DNA from: CAYFIW01 sp964343265
GTDB taxonomy: Bacteria; Chloroflexota; Dehalococcoidia; Lucifugimonadales; UBA826
Assembly (NCBI GenBank): GCA_964343265.1
Contig: CAYFIW010000033.1
Span: 1-16,316, forward strand
Reading direction: 5' to 3'
DNA: 16,316 nt
Shown: piece after piece, positions 6,495-15,500 of the stretch
Layout: the number at the start of each line of letters is the position of its first letter
Position numbering within the stretch: position 1 is the stretch's first letter
Notes under the pieces: model-generated
The model's database searches: none
The model's input: only the letters and a program-made list of their open reading frames with translations
Told to the model about the DNA's origin: nothing
Position numbers and translations under genes: made by a program

Positions 6495-7739
6495 ATGGCA
6501 GATCTCGCATTAGGAAAGGTTAGGATAGCGGATCTCACAAATGTTATCGCAGGTCCTGTTTCAACCAGGGTTCTGGCTCAACTCGGTGCTGAGGTAATAA
6601 AAGTCGAATTACCCTGGGGACGAGCAATAGGAAACATTACCATGCACGCCAGTGGAAGTGGAAACAGACCCTATAATCAGGTCACATCATTCAATGAAGT
6701 AAACAGAGCTAAAAAAAGTATAGCTATGGATCTCACTCATGAAGAGGGTAGAAAAGCTTTCCTTGAACTCGTCAGTATAAGCGATATAGTCATACAGAAT
6801 TATAGCCCCAGAGTAATGACCAACCTCGGATTGGATTATGAAAACCTACGAGCAATCAAGCCCGACATAATAATGATCTCCATGCCAGCTCTTGGATTGG
6901 AAGGACCTTGGAACCAATACATATCGTTCGGGCCAGGAACAGATGCATTAAGTGGGCTCTCGTCCGTTACCGGATATAAGGATGGTCCACCCCACAAACC
7001 AGGTAATTTTTATGCAGATCACAACTCAGCTTTCCATGTGACAACAGGCATAATGGCCTCACTTTACAAAAGATTTATTACAGGTGAAGGGCAACACATA
7101 GAAATAGTCCTGAGAGAAGCTACCATGTCAGTAATTGGAGAGCAGTTCATTTCATATCAACTCACAGGTAGAGAACCCTCGAGGACGGGTAATGAGGACT
7201 TAAATTTCTACCCGCATGGTATATATCCATGTAAAGGAAAAGATTCTTGGATTGCTATATCCATTGAATCAAATGACGAGTGGACAAAATTATGTACTTC
7301 CATGGAGTTGAAGGATTTTTTGAATGACACAAAATACCTCAGTGTCATAACTAGAAGAGAGCACAGTCCCACTATAGATGAGGCTATAAAATCATGGACA
7401 TCCCAAAAAACTAGAAACGATGCGATGCATCAACTTCAAAATAATGGGGTACGGGCAGGGGCTGTTTCAAAAGCATCTGATCTCTTGGAAGATCCTCAAT
7501 TAAAATCCAGGAAATATATCGATCATTTTGATCATCCTGATGCTGGGCCTTCCTCAAATCCAGGTCTGCCTTTCCAATTTTCAACAATGGACTCTGTTGA
7601 AGGTACAAGGGCTCCACTTTTTGCTGAGCATAGACAATGGGTGCTAGGTGATCTACTTGGATTTAGTGTATCGACAGTCAGGTCTTTGACTGAATCAGGG
7701 ACCACACCAGATGTACCAATAGACAGAGTGTACAGCTAA
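6495..7739 (+). CDS. Family III (CaiB/BaiF) CoA-transferase, Asp-type subunit of the plus-strand pair
   Basis: A 414-residue family III CoA-transferase with the full catalytic signature: VRIADLTNVIAGP (9-21), GAEVIKVELP (31-40), the catalytic Asp at residue 175 in FYADH, TGEGQHIEI (196-204) and PGLPFQFS (356-363). A partial block like YNQVTSFNEVNRAKKS (60-75) corresponds to the NxxK region that contacts CoA in the family. The ATG directly follows the TAA of the Glu-type gene; AGGA at 6483-6486, inside that gene, is the likely ribosome binding site, so the two are translationally linked. It is the counterpart of the Asp-type protein at 2766-3923, but the sequences differ enough to suggest a different substrate or an old duplication. 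A C-terminal extension of about 30 residues follows the last conserved block. Confidence 0.9.
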   Translation: MADLALGKVRIADLTNVIAGPVSTRVLAQLGAEVIKVELPWGRAIGNITMHASGSGNRPYNQVTSFNEVNRAKKSIAMDLTHEEGRKAFLELVSISDIVIQNYSPRVMTNLGLDYENLRAIKPDIIMISMPALGLEGPWNQYISFGPGTDALSGLSSVTGYKDGPPHKPGNFYADHNSAFHVTTGIMASLYKRFITGEGQHIEIVLREATMSVIGEQFISYQLTGREPSRTGNEDLNFYPHGIYPCKGKDSWIAISIESNDEWTKLCTSMELKDFLNDTKYLSVITRREHSPTIDEAIKSWTSQKTRNDAMHQLQNNGVRAGAVSKASDLLEDPQLKSRKYIDHFDHPDAGPSSNPGLPFQFSTMDSVEGTRAPLFAEHRQWVLGDLLGFSVSTVRSLTESGTTPDVPIDRVYS

Positions 7740-7760
7740 AAACACCCTGATTTTTACCTC

Positions 7761-7767
7761 AAGGAGG
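7761..7767 (+). promoter_or_regulatory. Strong Shine-Dalgarno AAGGAGG before the second crotonase
   Basis: A full AAGGAGG lies seven bases before the ATG at 7775. It is the strongest ribosome binding site in the operon and fixes the start. It may raise translation of the crotonase relative to the CoA-transferase subunits, which rely on coupling. Confidence 0.75.
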
Positions 7768-7774
7768 AAAATAT

Positions 7775-8548
7775 ATGGCACTTATATTTGAAAAGAAAAA
7801 TCATATTGCATACATAACTATAAACAGACCTGAAGCTATGAATGCAATGGACCCGGAAACGTACAGCGAACTATCACAAGCATGGATAGAAGTTAGGGAC
7901 GATCCAGAAGTCTGGTGTTCCATAGTCACAGGAGCCGGAGATAAATCTTTTTCTGCTGGAGCTGACTTGAAGAAAACCATCCCGCGAGAGCCTGAAAAAT
8001 GGGAACTCTGGCAGACTCAAGAAGAACAAATCTTGAACAGGGGATTAGAAGTTTGGAAACCAGTAGTTGCTGCGGTCAATGGATACTGCCTTGCGGGAGG
8101 AATGACGCTTCTCTTAGCAACAGACATAAGAATTGCCGCTGAACACGCAACATTTGGGCTATCGGAGGCAAAAAGAGGGATATTACCCGGAAACGGGGGG
8201 ACACAAAGGACGATAAGGCAACTCCCCTACCCTGTGGCTATGTGGCTGCTACTTAGCGGAGAACGGATAGGCGCAGAAGAGGCTCTTCAACATGGCCTTA
8301 TAAACGCGATAGTGCCTATGGAGAAACTTGTGGAGGAAGCCGAGGAAAGGGCACATGTGATATGCCAAAATGGTCCACTTGCAGTAAGAGCAATAAAAGA
8401 ATTAGCAGTCAGAAGCCAATCAATGTCTTTAGAGCAAGGTTTACGTATGGAATTCATGATGCAATCAATTTTGAAAACGACTGATGACGCAAAAGAAGGG
8501 CCAAGAGCTTTTTCAGAGAAAAGAAAAGCTAATTTCCAGGGAAAATAG
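7775..8548 (+). CDS. Enoyl-CoA hydratase/isomerase (crotonase superfamily)
   Basis: A 257-residue protein of standard crotonase length. It has the oxyanion-hole segments SFSAGADL (58-65) and NGYCLAGG (102-109), the typical FGLSEAKRGILPGNGGTQR stretch (127-145) and a KRKANFQGK-type tail. Of the two classical hydratase Glu residues, the second is present (Glu131 in LSEAKRG) while the first position is Thr111. Single-Glu members include isomerases, hydratases of unusual acyl-CoAs and other lyases, so the reaction is not settled. It probably acts on the CoA thioester made by the CoA-transferases, before or after the acyl-CoA dehydrogenase encoded next. The gap to the preceding gene is 35 bases and to the next 28, consistent with one operon. 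It is a paralogue of the crotonase at 1842 (similar first 65 residues). Confidence 0.9.
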   Translation: MALIFEKKNHIAYITINRPEAMNAMDPETYSELSQAWIEVRDDPEVWCSIVTGAGDKSFSAGADLKKTIPREPEKWELWQTQEEQILNRGLEVWKPVVAAVNGYCLAGGMTLLLATDIRIAAEHATFGLSEAKRGILPGNGGTQRTIRQLPYPVAMWLLLSGERIGAEEALQHGLINAIVPMEKLVEEAEERAHVICQNGPLAVRAIKELAVRSQSMSLEQGLRMEFMMQSILKTTDDAKEGPRAFSEKRKANFQGK

Positions 8549-8576
8549 CAACTCTACCTAACCAAAAGAGGGAAAA

Positions 8577-9749
8577 ATGACCGAACAATACGAATTGCCG
8601 GAAGAATTAAGACTCACGAGAAACTTAATAAGAGATTTTATAAAAAATGAGATAGTTCCTCTAGAAAGAGAAATACCCCACGATTCGATAACAATACCTG
8701 ACGACGATTTTGAAAGACTTTCCAAACTTTCGAAAGAAATGGGTGTCTGGTGCACTGGAGTCGATGAAGAATACGGTGGAGCAGGTCTATCTTTATTTGC
8801 GAACGTAGTGATAAACGAAGAAATGGTTCAACATGCCGCAGGACTTTACTGCCCAGCATACGGAACAATGGGAACACCTCCCCCAGAAATCATATGGGCA
8901 GGAAGTGATTATTTGAGCCAAAAGTATGGAGTACCCACAGTAGAAAGTACTAAAAAAGGTTGGTTTGCAATAACAGAACCCAGTGGTGGATCAGATCCTG
9001 CTAGAGCTATCCAAACTACTGCGAGACGCGATGGAGACGACTGGATTATAAATGGAAGCAAGATTTTTATAAGTGGTTCCCCTTGGGGTGACTGGGGAAT
9101 AGTTTTCGCCAGAACTGACCCCAAGACCAGGCGCGGGGTAACTGCTTTCGTTGTTGAAAACGACTGGCCAGGTCTAACCGTAGACCCTGTACCGGTTATG
9201 AGAGCATATTACCCAGGCCAATTATTTTTCGACGAATTAAGAGTGCCTAGTGAAAACGTTCTGGGAGAAGTAAACAAAGGATGGGACTTACTTGCTAACA
9301 AGTTGCTTGCCAGAGCAAGGATTCCCTACTCTGCAGCCAATCTAGGGGTAGCAGTAGCTGCCCATAAGATGGCAATTGAATACTCTAAAACCAGAGAAAC
9401 TTTCGGCGCTCCTCTTTCAACAAGACAGGCCATTCAATGGATGTTAGTAGAAAATGAAATTGAGATTAGAGCTTGTAGATGGCTAATCTGGGAGGCTGCA
9501 TGGCAATTTGATAACGGTGAAGATTTTAGACAAGCCGCCTCTGTGGCGAAATTACATTCAGCCGACACTCTAGGAAAAGTAGTAGACAATGCTATCCAAA
9601 TCCATGGTGGATTAGGCGTTACAGAATGGCTACCACTGGAAAGATGGTATAGGGAGGCCAGAATTAGAAGAATCGGTGAAGGACCTACAGAGGTTCAAAA
9701 GATGTTGATCGCAAGAGAGATATTGAATCCCGGTGGTGTCCACGAATAA
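8577..9749 (+). CDS. Acyl-CoA dehydrogenase (FAD-dependent)
   Basis: A complete 390-residue acyl-CoA dehydrogenase, which introduces an alpha,beta double bond into an acyl-CoA with FAD and passes electrons to an electron-transfer flavoprotein (some homologues run in the reductive direction). The three-domain order is visible: N-terminal helices (about 1-125), the beta domain with AITEPSGGSDPARA (131-144) and WIINGSKIFIS (156-166), and the C-terminal helices with TRETFGAPLSTRQAIQ (272-287) and the QIHGGLGVTEW signature (341-351). The catalytic base is Glu368 in RRIGEGPTEVQKM, at the position used by medium-chain dehydrogenases. GAGGG at 8568-8572 is the ribosome binding site. It is the last gene of the plus-strand operon, 20 bases from the convergent LLM gene. 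In combination with CaiB-like and crotonase genes it recalls CaiA of the carnitine operon; substrate unknown. Confidence 0.93.
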   Translation: MTEQYELPEELRLTRNLIRDFIKNEIVPLEREIPHDSITIPDDDFERLSKLSKEMGVWCTGVDEEYGGAGLSLFANVVINEEMVQHAAGLYCPAYGTMGTPPPEIIWAGSDYLSQKYGVPTVESTKKGWFAITEPSGGSDPARAIQTTARRDGDDWIINGSKIFISGSPWGDWGIVFARTDPKTRRGVTAFVVENDWPGLTVDPVPVMRAYYPGQLFFDELRVPSENVLGEVNKGWDLLANKLLARARIPYSAANLGVAVAAHKMAIEYSKTRETFGAPLSTRQAIQWMLVENEIEIRACRWLIWEAAWQFDNGEDFRQAASVAKLHSADTLGKVVDNAIQIHGGLGVTEWLPLERWYREARIRRIGEGPTEVQKMLIAREILNPGGVHE

Positions 9750-9769
9750 AGATGTTGATTTGGGAATTT

Positions 9770-10714
9770 TTACCTTAAAGGCGTAATCACCTGTTCCATC
9801 AGCCAGGCCATTTTTTCCATGAACTGGCTGATATCTGCCGACCTTGTGTCCAGAATTAAATGGCTGACCCCAAGGTCGGCGTATGTCTTAACATCATCAA
9901 TAATTTGATGCGGGCTACCTGAAAATCTTCTTCTCACACCACCAGTCTCCAATTCTTTGTCATAGACTGGAGCCTTCATTGCTACTGTCAATTCAGCATA
10001 GTCACGCCCAACTTTCTTGCAATAGTCTTCCATATATCCAAGGTCTTCTTTTAGTTGTTTTGGCTCGAGTGGAGATGCCGGATTAGCTCCCACTGGATGC
10101 CAGGCATCACCAAAATTAACTGCTCGTCTAATGGCTGGCTTACTTTGCCCTCCTACCCATATTGGTGGCCCCGGTTCTTGAATAGGTTTGGGAGCAAATT
10201 GAAGAGGATTGAACTCGTAATATTCCCCTGAATAGCTTGGAGTTTCTTCTGTCCATAATGTTTTAAAAATACTCAGATACTCGTCAGAAACCTTACCTCG
10301 TTCCTTAAATGGTCTGGTGTCTAAAGCAACAAATTCCTCTTCCAACCAACCGACCCCCACTCCCACGATTAAGCGCCCATTAGACAACACGTCAATTGTC
10401 GACAACATTTTCGCTGTAAGGACTGGATTCCTGTGCGGGATAATCATCACGCTCGAAACTAGCTTTATTTTTTCAGTAGCAGCTGAGAGGAACGCTAATT
10501 CAGATATAAGTTCAAGATGTTCTCCAGTGCTCCCCCAGGGAACTTCTGACCCTACTGAATAAGGGTATTGAGATTTCGGATCTATAGGAGCTACAACGTG
10601 GTCACTAACAACCATCGAGTCATAGCCAAGAGACTCCGCATATCCTGCAATTTTCAAAAGAGGTTCCCTTTTCGCAAGAGAGCCAAATGTTGGGAGATAA
10701 AATCCAAATTCCAT
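9770..10714 (-). CDS. LLM-class flavin/F420-dependent oxidoreductase (luciferase-like TIM barrel)
   Basis: A 314-residue luciferase-like oxidoreductase. The start MEFGFYLPTFG (1-11), the YDSMVVSDHV segment (31-40), SNGRLIVGVGVGWLEEEF (111-128), FAPKPIQEPGPPIWVGGQS (173-191) and AWHPVGA (204-210) are typical of the branch usually annotated as F420-dependent oxidoreductases. Members use reduced F420 or FMN to reduce or oxygenate small molecules; the sequence alone does not settle which cofactor is used here. It is the last gene of a minus-strand group, 72 bases after the paralogous LLM gene. The ATG at 10714 is preceded by GAAGG on the minus strand. It faces the acyl-CoA dehydrogenase gene without a visible terminator. 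The LLM enzyme may feed or tail the CoA pathway, but the neighbouring operon is on the opposite strand, so this is a weak link. Confidence 0.87.
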   Translation of the reverse strand: MEFGFYLPTFGSLAKREPLLKIAGYAESLGYDSMVVSDHVVAPIDPKSQYPYSVGSEVPWGSTGEHLELISELAFLSAATEKIKLVSSVMIIPHRNPVLTAKMLSTIDVLSNGRLIVGVGVGWLEEEFVALDTRPFKERGKVSDEYLSIFKTLWTEETPSYSGEYYEFNPLQFAPKPIQEPGPPIWVGGQSKPAIRRAVNFGDAWHPVGANPASPLEPKQLKEDLGYMEDYCKKVGRDYAELTVAMKAPVYDKELETGGVRRRFSGSPHQIIDDVKTYADLGVSHLILDTRSADISQFMEKMAWLMEQVITPLR

Positions 10715-10786
10715 CTTACAAACCTTCAGTTCCTGTTCATATCGAAAAACGTTCCTGATAAAGGATCGAGATTAACATCTACATGA

Positions 10787-11680
10787 TCAGTCAGAAAATC
10801 TAGGCATAATACCTTCAGAGAAATTTTCCATAACCATTTTAATTTTTTCAGTATTATCAGTGCTGACTGACAACACTAATTCTGAGACACCTAACTCTAT
10901 ATACTCTTCTATCGTTTCTATCAGTTGATCTTGATTTCCAACCATAGAACCCGAATAATTAGATGCTGGTGAATTCAACACATCAAGTTCATCTCTAACA
11001 CTTATAGTCATTTCTTCATATTTTCTATTATTCCTGTCAAGCATAAGTTTAAATTCAGAGAGCCTTTCCGAAAGTTTTTTTGGTCCCACCCCTATAGGAT
11101 GCCAACCATTACCATGTTTCGCTGCCCTTCTCATTGCCGGTCTACTCTGACCACCTATGTATATGGGAGGATGTGGCTTTTGAAAAGGCTTTGGGGAAAA
11201 TTTAACACCTGAATAATTAAAATTTTTTCCTGAATATTCAGGCTCATTTTCAATCCAGAGATTCTTCATTATCTCTATAGCCTCATCTGCATAAGCTCCT
11301 CTGTTCTCAAAATCAGATCCAAGCGATTCGGACTCATGTTGAAGTGAACCAACACCTGCCCCAACAATTAACCTACCCCGACTCATAACGTCCAACGTGG
11401 CAAGAGACTTGGCAAGTACCAAAGGATTCAAATATGGAAGAACTAATACGGTTGTTCCGAGACGTATTTTTTCTGTTAGTGCTGCGACATAGGTCAGAAC
11501 TGTAAGAGCATCGTAATAAGGTTTATCTCCCAGCCTATCAAGAATATATCCGGCATGGAGCACATGATGATTAACCCAGACTGAATCAAATCCCATCACC
11601 TCTGCTCTCAAAGCAACGTCAACAACGTCCTGAGGGTCATCTAAACCGTAATTGTGTGGAATTATAAAACCAAACTTCAT
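10787..11680 (-). CDS. LLM-class flavin/F420-dependent oxidoreductase, paralogue of the neighbouring gene
   Basis: A 297-residue luciferase-like oxidoreductase. Recognisable blocks are MKFGFIIPHNYG (1-12), FDSVWVNHHV (31-40), SRGRLIVGAGVGSL (100-113), FSPKPFQKPHPPIYIGGQSR (161-180) and GWHPIGVGP (192-200). It shares this block order with the gene at 9770 but is shorter, mainly because it lacks the longer loop after the second strand (about residues 41-65 of the neighbour), and its sequence differs considerably. The two are probably an older duplication with separate substrates. The gap to the upstream metallo-beta-lactamase-fold gene is only 17 bases, suggesting co-transcription. Cofactor (FMN or F420) and substrate are not determinable here; two LLM oxidoreductases next to each other fit sequential or alternative substrate oxidation. 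Confidence 0.87.
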   Translation of the reverse strand: MKFGFIIPHNYGLDDPQDVVDVALRAEVMGFDSVWVNHHVLHAGYILDRLGDKPYYDALTVLTYVAALTEKIRLGTTVLVLPYLNPLVLAKSLATLDVMSRGRLIVGAGVGSLQHESESLGSDFENRGAYADEAIEIMKNLWIENEPEYSGKNFNYSGVKFSPKPFQKPHPPIYIGGQSRPAMRRAAKHGNGWHPIGVGPKKLSERLSEFKLMLDRNNRKYEEMTISVRDELDVLNSPASNYSGSMVGNQDQLIETIEEYIELGVSELVLSVSTDNTEKIKMVMENFSEGIMPRFSD

Positions 11681-11698
11681 GATACTTACCAGCGCCTT

Positions 11699-12523
11699 TT
11701 ATTTAAGTGAATAAGAAGAAGATATCTCTTCCACAACACCATCTTCAATTAATTTTTTTAGATGAGTAGTCACATTGTTTTCAGCGGATGGCCTAAGTTT
11801 TTCATTAAGGTCAGGGGGATACATATCAGAAGTTATATCTGAAACCGAATTATGACCCTTTCGCAATGCCTCAAGAACTTGATTCTCCCTTCCTATTCTG
11901 TGGTCAAGCTGCCACTGAACCAGGCCTCCTCCTTTGGGCGGGGGAACTACGGGTCCATGAGCTGGACAAACAGTATCGTGCTCAAATCCCGTCAATAATT
12001 CCAAGGATTTAAAATAATCTGCCAGATCTCGAACAGATGTGGAACTAGCGCCTAACACCGCATCCCCAGTAAACATAACTCTATCTTCAGCCAGGTAGTA
12101 GCACACATGATCAACCTCATGCCCCGGGGTGAACAATGCAAGCAATGAAACCCCTCCACCTGTCTTGAGTTGTTCATTCGATTTCAACGGCACAACAATT
12201 TCATCATTGTCGAGTGTTTTTCGTAACCTATCGACTAGTTTTGGGTGACATCTAACCTGAGCTCCAGTCTCTTCCTGGACTCTATCCAGCCCCCCAGTAT
12301 GATCTCCATGACCGTGGGTAATAACTATCGCCGTTATTTTAGGACTACCAAGTTCCCGATAGTAATCAATAATTGATTTTGTCCATTTTCTTTCATAATC
12401 CCCAGTATCGATCAATATCATTTCATCGGATGGATCTCCGACAAAAAAATTATTGCTACCTCCAGGATGAGCGGTCGCACCATCATCGATATGCATATTG
12501 AAAACGTGCTCAGTTATTTGCAT
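11699..12523 (-). CDS. Metallo-beta-lactamase-fold hydrolase with C-terminal winged-helix-like domain (LACTB2-like)
   Basis: A 274-residue metallo-beta-lactamase-fold protein. The metal site is intact: the HGHGDH motif at 70-75 (His70, His72, Asp74, His75), His135 in TPGHEVDH, Asp154 in FTGDAVLG and His189 in PAHGPVVPP, so a dinuclear zinc or iron hydrolase is expected. After residue 200 the chain continues with LDHRIGRENQVLEAL and a small helical region ending near residue 274. This resembles the winged-helix-like C-terminal part of LACTB2 and related proteins, whose members include nucleases and thioester or ester hydrolases. A thioesterase role toward the CoA pathway, or glyoxalase-type detoxification, is possible but unproven. 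AGAGGA (complement of 12530-12535) precedes the ATG. It probably leads a transcript with the two LLM genes, 17 bases downstream. Confidence 0.87.
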   Translation of the reverse strand: MQITEHVFNMHIDDGATAHPGGSNNFFVGDPSDEMILIDTGDYERKWTKSIIDYYRELGSPKITAIVITHGHGDHTGGLDRVQEETGAQVRCHPKLVDRLRKTLDNDEIVVPLKSNEQLKTGGGVSLLALFTPGHEVDHVCYYLAEDRVMFTGDAVLGASSTSVRDLADYFKSLELLTGFEHDTVCPAHGPVVPPPKGGGLVQWQLDHRIGRENQVLEALRKGHNSVSDITSDMYPPDLNEKLRPSAENNVTTHLKKLIEDGVVEEISSSYSLK

Positions 12524-12569
12524 AAAAATCCTCTTAATAAAAATAAAAACTTATTGAGCATGAACCTGC
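12524..12569 (-). other. Short gap between surface-protein stop and hydrolase start, possible weak terminator
   Basis: On the minus strand the gap after the TAA of the giant surface protein contains AGCA-GGTTCA-TGCT followed by an A/T-rich run with two T5 tracts. The stem is only four base pairs, so termination here would be inefficient at best. The ribosome binding site of the hydrolase gene lies at its end. Read-through from the large gene into the hydrolase and LLM genes cannot be excluded. Confidence 0.2.
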
Positions 12570-15500
12570 TTAGCTTCTTGCGGCTTTATATCTCCTGATC
12601 ACTGAAACAGACCCGACAATGATAATAAAAACCGCTATCCCCCAGCCAGATAAGGATGGAATAGATATCGTGGCTTCCGGCTGACTAACAACGAATGTTA
12701 ACAATCCTGACGACTCTCCGCCATCGTCATCCAAGACAGTAATAACAGAGTTATATGTTCCAGCTACCTGGTAAGTATGTGATGCTTCTACGTGGGTCTT
12801 CCGGACATTCGCTGAAGAAATTGTCCCATCACCCCAATCTACTGTCGCTGTATGGGTATCTCCTGACGCATCCACAAAATTAATTGCACTCATAGAATTT
12901 TGGCCAGCTACCAAAACCTTCGTAGGATTTTCAATTATTACTGTGGGATTAGCATTCAATATAGTTGCAGCTGATGAACTCGAGTCATGCATATTTTCGG
13001 CATCCGTTACAGTTACAGTCACATTGTAGAAACCATTATCACTAAATGCATGCGCACCTGTTACATATCCTTCAGCAACAACACCTGCGCTCTGTGTCCC
13101 ATCACCCCAGTCGATTATGGATGAGTGGGTCTGTGATTGAGGAGAGGAGTCTGCAAATTGAACGGAGATATTAACTTCATCTCCCTCAACTGCGGGCGGA
13201 AGAGAAAAATTACCGACAACCGGTGGAGAATTATCAACATACATGATCATTTGAGTCGAGGTAGATCCTCTGTTTCCGGCGATGTCAGTGGACACCGCCT
13301 CTATTCTATAAAGACCATCAGAGAGCTGTGGTGAAGTAAACGAATAATTATTTGAGGATATAGCAGTTGTCCCAATTTCAACAAAATTTCCGTAGAGATT
13401 CACAGTCCCATTTTCTGAAGATGTTCCAGAAAAAGATGGAGTTCTGTCTATCGTAACATTGTCATTAGAAACGTTTGAGTCACTAGAGCTAATAAGATCG
13501 GGCTTTCCAGAGCTCGGCCCTACCGTATCAATAATTACATTAATAGAAGAGGAACTAGATGTGTTCCCCGCGGCGTCTGTTGCACTCGCCGTTACGGAAT
13601 AAGTACCATCTGACATAGTCCCTGAAGGGGTGAATGTCCAATTACCCGACCCGTTAGAATTCATGCTACCAATCGAAATTGCGTTGGCCAGTAGGCTTAG
13701 TGATATATTGCTTTCAGAAGTACCCGTAAATGTTGGTGTTTGGTCATTGGTGACATTGTCACTACTAGACAATCCCGAGTCACTCTGAATGGAAAGATCT
13801 GGATTACCTACCGATGGAGAAGTCGTATCGATATTAAGGGATAATGCCCCGCCAACTGCACTTTGATTACCTGCGGCATCCGTGGAAAATGCCGTTATTG
13901 ACCTAGTCCCTTCAGTAAGCAACGAGGTTTCCAGTAACCAATTCCCCTGGCCATCAACCTGCCCCGATCCTATAGCTGAAGCTCCAATCTGGATTGTTAT
14001 TGCCTCATTTGCATCTGCAGTCCCGGATAAATAAGGAGTGGTATCAAAAGTAATGTCGTCAGCGTTCGACTCACCAGTGTCAGAAGCAGCAATGAGATCA
14101 GGCACAGAAGGTACTGACGGAGCAATGGTATCAACAGTCAAAGATGTATACGGGGATACAGCACTCACATTTCCTGCAAGATCCGTGACAGTAATACCTA
14201 TTGGATAAGTTGCGTCATTCAAAGTCGCTGAAGACTGTATGCTCCATGCTCCACTGCCATCGGCAGTGCTCTCTCCCAGAGCTAACATTCCGCCAAGAGT
14301 AAGATTTACCTTAAATCCAGCCTGTGTAGACCCTGAGAAGGTAGGTTTGGAAACATTAGTTAAATCATCAGTGTCAGAAATGCCCGAATCACTGGAAGGT
14401 TGTAAATCTGGGGCAGTCGGAACACCGGGAGATTGAGTATCTACGGTGATGCCAATAACAGAGGAGCTATTGCTCACATTTCCTGCTGCGTCAGTCGCTT
14501 TAACTACCAAGGGATAATATCCATCCGTTACAGCCGGAGACAATGTATAGATCCAGTTGCCTGAACCATCAACCACCGAGGTATCAACAATACTATTACC
14601 AAGCCAGATGGAAATTGAAGAATTAGCTTCCGCTGTTCCCATTGAACTGGGCGTATTATCAGCGGTGTTGTTGTCTGAATTAGAAGATCCGGTGTCACTG
14701 TTAGGATCTAGGGATCCAGTTGGTGTGTTGGGTGCTGTAGTATCCAATACAACAGTTAAAGATCCCGAAGAAGAACTTAGATTACCGGCGAGGTCAACAC
14801 CTCTTGCTGTTACTGAATGAGTGCCTTCAGGAAAGGTTGAAGTATAGAATGACCAATTCCCTGCACCATCCACATGATCCATCGCCATCGATGTCGTTCC
14901 AGCCCTCAATATTTCTACAATAGTATCCGGGTCAGCTGTACCGGAGAATTTTGGATCCGGTTCATTGGTTATGTTGTCACTATTAGATGCCCCTGTGTCT
15001 GTATTTGCATCAAGATCCGGTACCGATGGAACAGAGGGTGCTGTTGTATCCAAAACGATTTGTAGCTGCGAAGAATGAGAACTCTCAGTACCTACAACAT
15101 TCAAAGAAGTGGCCGTGATTGAATGGGTACCTTCCGGTATAGAATTTGATGTTATTTGCCAAATCCCTGAACCATTTGCAGTACCGCTGCCTATTAAGGT
15201 ACTACCGCCCCTGTATATCCTGATAGTAGCATTGGCAGTCCCGGTACCCACAAACATAGGAGTAGAATCTTGAGTGAGATCATCATCATCCTGGTATCCA
15301 CTATCGCTACCCTGATGTAGATCTGGAACTGAAGGAGTAACAGGCGCACCCGTACTAATAGTCAATTCCAAACTAACTGACCCAATGCTCACATTTCCAG
15401 CAGCATCAACAACCTGTGCATACAGGTCATATGTGTCATCAAGCAATGCAGAAAGAGTTTTAGTCCAGTTACCAGACCCGTCTACAGAAACCACCGCAAG

